This document shows positions 61,516-64,000 of a stretch of 64,000 bases of DNA, in pieces. The position numbers and the translations under genes were made by a program. Below the pieces are notes generated by a model. That model searched no databases. It saw nothing but the letters and a program-made list of their open reading frames with translations, and was not told where the DNA came from. Numbering within the stretch: position 1 is the stretch's first letter; each line of letters starts with the position of its first letter. The DNA comes from Tolypeutes matacus (Eukaryota; Chordata; Mammalia; Cingulata; Chlamyphoridae). The stretch is taken from contig JAKSZT010053764.1 of NCBI GenBank assembly GCA_026826555.1, positions 18,547,533 to 18,611,532 on the forward strand, written 5' to 3'.

Positions 61516-62288
61516 CACCTGATAATATGAATTGTGAAATACAAAAGTTCATTTGTGTTATTGTAACAATTTACTTCTTATGATTGAAATAAGAAATATT
61601 TTAAATGTGGTAAAGTGCAGTTCCTCCTTTTGGATGTTTTCCAATTGGTAATTCTATCAAAAAACAAAACAGAAAACCGAATAGCTTATGTAGGTATGTT
61701 CACATGGGTATTCATAAAACGATGTGAATATTAACAAATTAGTAATTTCGGATTTAAATTTGATATTAACAAACCATAAATATATGAAGCATATGTCAAA
61801 AAAGATGTTACTATTTACATTTTTTATGTTGGAAAGTCTCTTGTATATTCTCATTAATTCATACTTTGTTTACAGTTCAACTTTTAACAGACTTATCAGT
61901 AGTAATTTTTATGTTTCAGTGTGGCTGAATTTTCTTTTTTTAAATCTTTGATCTAGAAAAATATCTTTCTAATAGTAGCTTTTCCTAACAAACAACTCAT
62001 CCTTGAAAGTGCAGTAGTTCCTATATTGTATCTTTTTGGGTGAGAATACTGATAGATATATTCTAGTTTCTTAGTCACTCATTTGACTTGACTTCATTGG
62101 ATGATTTTTTACATGTTTGTGGTAAAACTATTCTATTTTCATCGAAACCACATTCTTTGAATGAACTTTAGGATGAGGATGTCAAATGCTATTTACCTCG
62201 GCATGTTAAAATTGTTTTTGGAGGATGGGGAAATTGGATTAAATGAATAAAAATGAACTATCTTGGGTAATAAAGAAACACAAACCTT

Positions 62289-62290
<2 letters not shown>
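61516..62290. other. Unique AT-rich noncoding DNA
   Basis: No gene or clear repeat seen. Confidence 0.5.
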
Positions 62291-62335
<45 letters not shown>

Positions 62336-62414
62336 TACCGGGAGGTGCTGGGGATCGAACCCAGGTCCCTCCATATGGCAGACGGATGACCAACCATTTG
62401 AGCCACATCCGCCC
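62291..62414 (-). mobile_element. DAS SINE monomer with long A-tail
   Basis: The tail is a pure 40-nt run (62291-62330 as T), followed by a single head. Its B box on the minus strand is GGGTTCGATCCC, matching the pol III consensus. 'ccttggttt' on the left and 'ccctggttt' on the right are a likely target duplication. The long homogeneous tail and intact B box suggest a recent insertion. Confidence 0.9.
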
Positions 62415-64000
62415 CCTGGTTTGTTTTTATGCCATGAAAATAGTTTGTCACTCTCTAATGTACATTCAAGAGTATTAAAATTTTAACTTTGCCAAGAGCT
62501 TTATAAACATCTGCTATGTTTGTTTTATCTGTCTAGCTTAGCTATAAACACCCTGAGGAGAAACTCCATGCTCTATAAATCATCTAGCTTGTCCTTGTTT
62601 TGATAAATATTATGTTGTATTAGAGTAGTGATATTTCAAAACTATTTAAAAAGTTGAAATTATAGGAAATAGGATTTCATAAGGTCCTTAAATAAATCCT
62701 TTTTCATTTTTCCTTTTATTATAGTTATGAACTTGAAATTTCTCTCCTGTGTAAATTTGCCAAATGCTTAATACCGCTTACAGAATGACACAAGATATAA
62801 TAATCAATAGCTATAATTAAATCATTCAAACATATTGTTGATACTTTGCAGTATTATATTTATGACGTATCTCCTCCCATGAGTTGCATTTACATTTATT
62901 TACTGTATGGAATGGCATAAAACCCAAATTATGACTTACTCTGTTAAGCAGCAGTGGGACTACTACTGTAACGTATGTTTTAAACAAATTTAATGAAGAG
63001 AAAGAATAAGAAAGAAATTGTAAATCTCAGTGATGTTATAACTCACTAAGAAATGTCTGATTTTATAGATTATGATAACCTGTCATCTTCCAAGAAAAAA
63101 TGTTCTATGGGAATATTAAATATATCAAAGGGAAATACAAAATATACATATATCTAATAGATACAAAATACAATAGAAGCACTGAGAGGTATTTTTAATT
63201 TTCTGTTGTACATATAGTAAAAATATGTTGTTTGTTAGGAAATTGCGTGGTTAAGTCATCATCTAAAGCTTCATCTTTTCTCACTGTAGAAACAGTAGTC
63301 TGTATACCCGAAAATGGCAAAAAAAAAAAAAAAATACTGAGCAGTATTTGAAAGAAATTTAGGAGCAGTGTTTTTCTTTATAGTGGACACGTATAGCTTA
63401 TAACTGTCATGACTTGATGTATTAGTGATGTAACATATTGTTTGAGTCTTTTTTTTTTAAACCTCTAATCTTCCTACTAAGCCTTGGGGGAATAGAGGTA
63501 AAGAACCAACTTTGAGATCCTTGAAACCTTGTATACTTCAGTTAAGATATACAAGGAATGAAATAACTGATATGAATAAGATTTTACAGTGACTTTTATT
63601 TATTAGTTTCAAGTTTAATGCTGAGAAAAGTAAAACTGAATACTGAAAATTACGTTTCTACTTTTCAAAAATGTTTATCTTATTTATATGATGAGTGCAC
63701 ATTGATAGAGAAAGAAGTGGGCAGATATCAGGCTGATAATTGTTTTTTTAAAGGACCTTTTTTTCTAACAATAATAAGAGATTTAGTAAGTAAGTCTCTT
63801 ACTAAATAAGTAAGACATTGTCAATATTAGATTTAATTTTATGCATGTGTATATGAGGTGCAAGAGTATTTATGTTTTATTTGTACCCATTTATCTCTAG
63901 TATAAATTTGTGCTGTTTTGTCTCATAAAAAATTTTGCATTTAGTATAATAAAATTTAACTTATAGAACCCAGAGATTTAATGTCCTTTCTTTTTTCTTT
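62415..64000. other. Unique AT-rich noncoding DNA
   Basis: It holds an A-run at 63319-63334 and the hairpin at 63781-63807. No gene supported up to the window edge. Confidence 0.5.
63781..63807. repeat. Perfect 10-bp inverted repeat
   Basis: The arms are ATTTAGTAAG (63781-63790) and CTTACTAAAT (63798-63807), around the loop taagtct. It is embedded in overlapping AAGT/GTAA direct repeats. Confidence 0.93.

Overview
This window is mammalian nuclear DNA, AT-rich and gene-poor, of the kind found in a large intron or an intergenic desert. I see no convincing protein-coding exon, CpG island, tRNA or rRNA gene. The best clue to the organism is a tRNA-derived SINE present at least eight times. It has the head 'gagcggatgtggctcaagc', ends in 'cctggtgcctcctaaa', and occurs as monomers, dimers and longer multimers. 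This is the DAS family of armadillos, so the source is very probably Dasypus (Xenarthra). Ancient mammalian repeats (MIR, L2, MER5A, MER20, Charlie-type hAT) form an older layer beneath it.

Layout. 1-23.9 kb: mostly unique AT-rich DNA with scattered DAS, MIR, L2 and hAT elements, including a hAT miniature element with a perfect 8-bp target duplication and the 3' end of a Charlie-type transposase element. 23.9-29.4 kb: an antisense L1 split by a solo LTR, followed by a MaLR-type LTR still joined to the start of its internal region. 29.4-34.9 kb: mostly unique, with MIR, MER20 and L2. 34.96-38.11 kb: a 5'-truncated sense L1 with target duplication and poly(A). 38.1-41.6 kb: MIR, L2, an old L1 piece and an LTR-like element. 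41.65-44.4 kb: an old ORF1-bearing L1M/HAL1-like element. 44.4-49.8 kb: mostly unique, with MIR and MER5A. 49.8-51.7 kb: an L1 3' end next to an L1 5'UTR+ORF1 fragment that is flanked by a 13-bp direct repeat and has no poly(A). 51.7-57.4 kb: mostly unique, with an unexplained GC-richer block at 52.8 kb. 57.4-61.5 kb: an antisense L1 carrying two LTRs, a DAS SINE and a U6 snRNA retropseudogene. 61.5-64 kb: a young-looking DAS monomer, then unique DNA.

No genes here act together. The functional elements are retrotransposons: the L1s supply the copying machinery that the DAS SINEs and the U6 copy used, shown by poly(A) tails and target-site duplications. All recognisable coding sequence belongs to decayed L1 or hAT elements. 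The most unusual items are the U6 copy with extra non-U6 3' sequence, the tail-less L1 ORF1 fragment, the multimeric DAS element, a 61-bp-period tandem duplication and several perfect 10-12 bp hairpins in unique DNA. I found no clearly undescribed biological system. Family names are assigned from memory of consensus sequences, without a database search.
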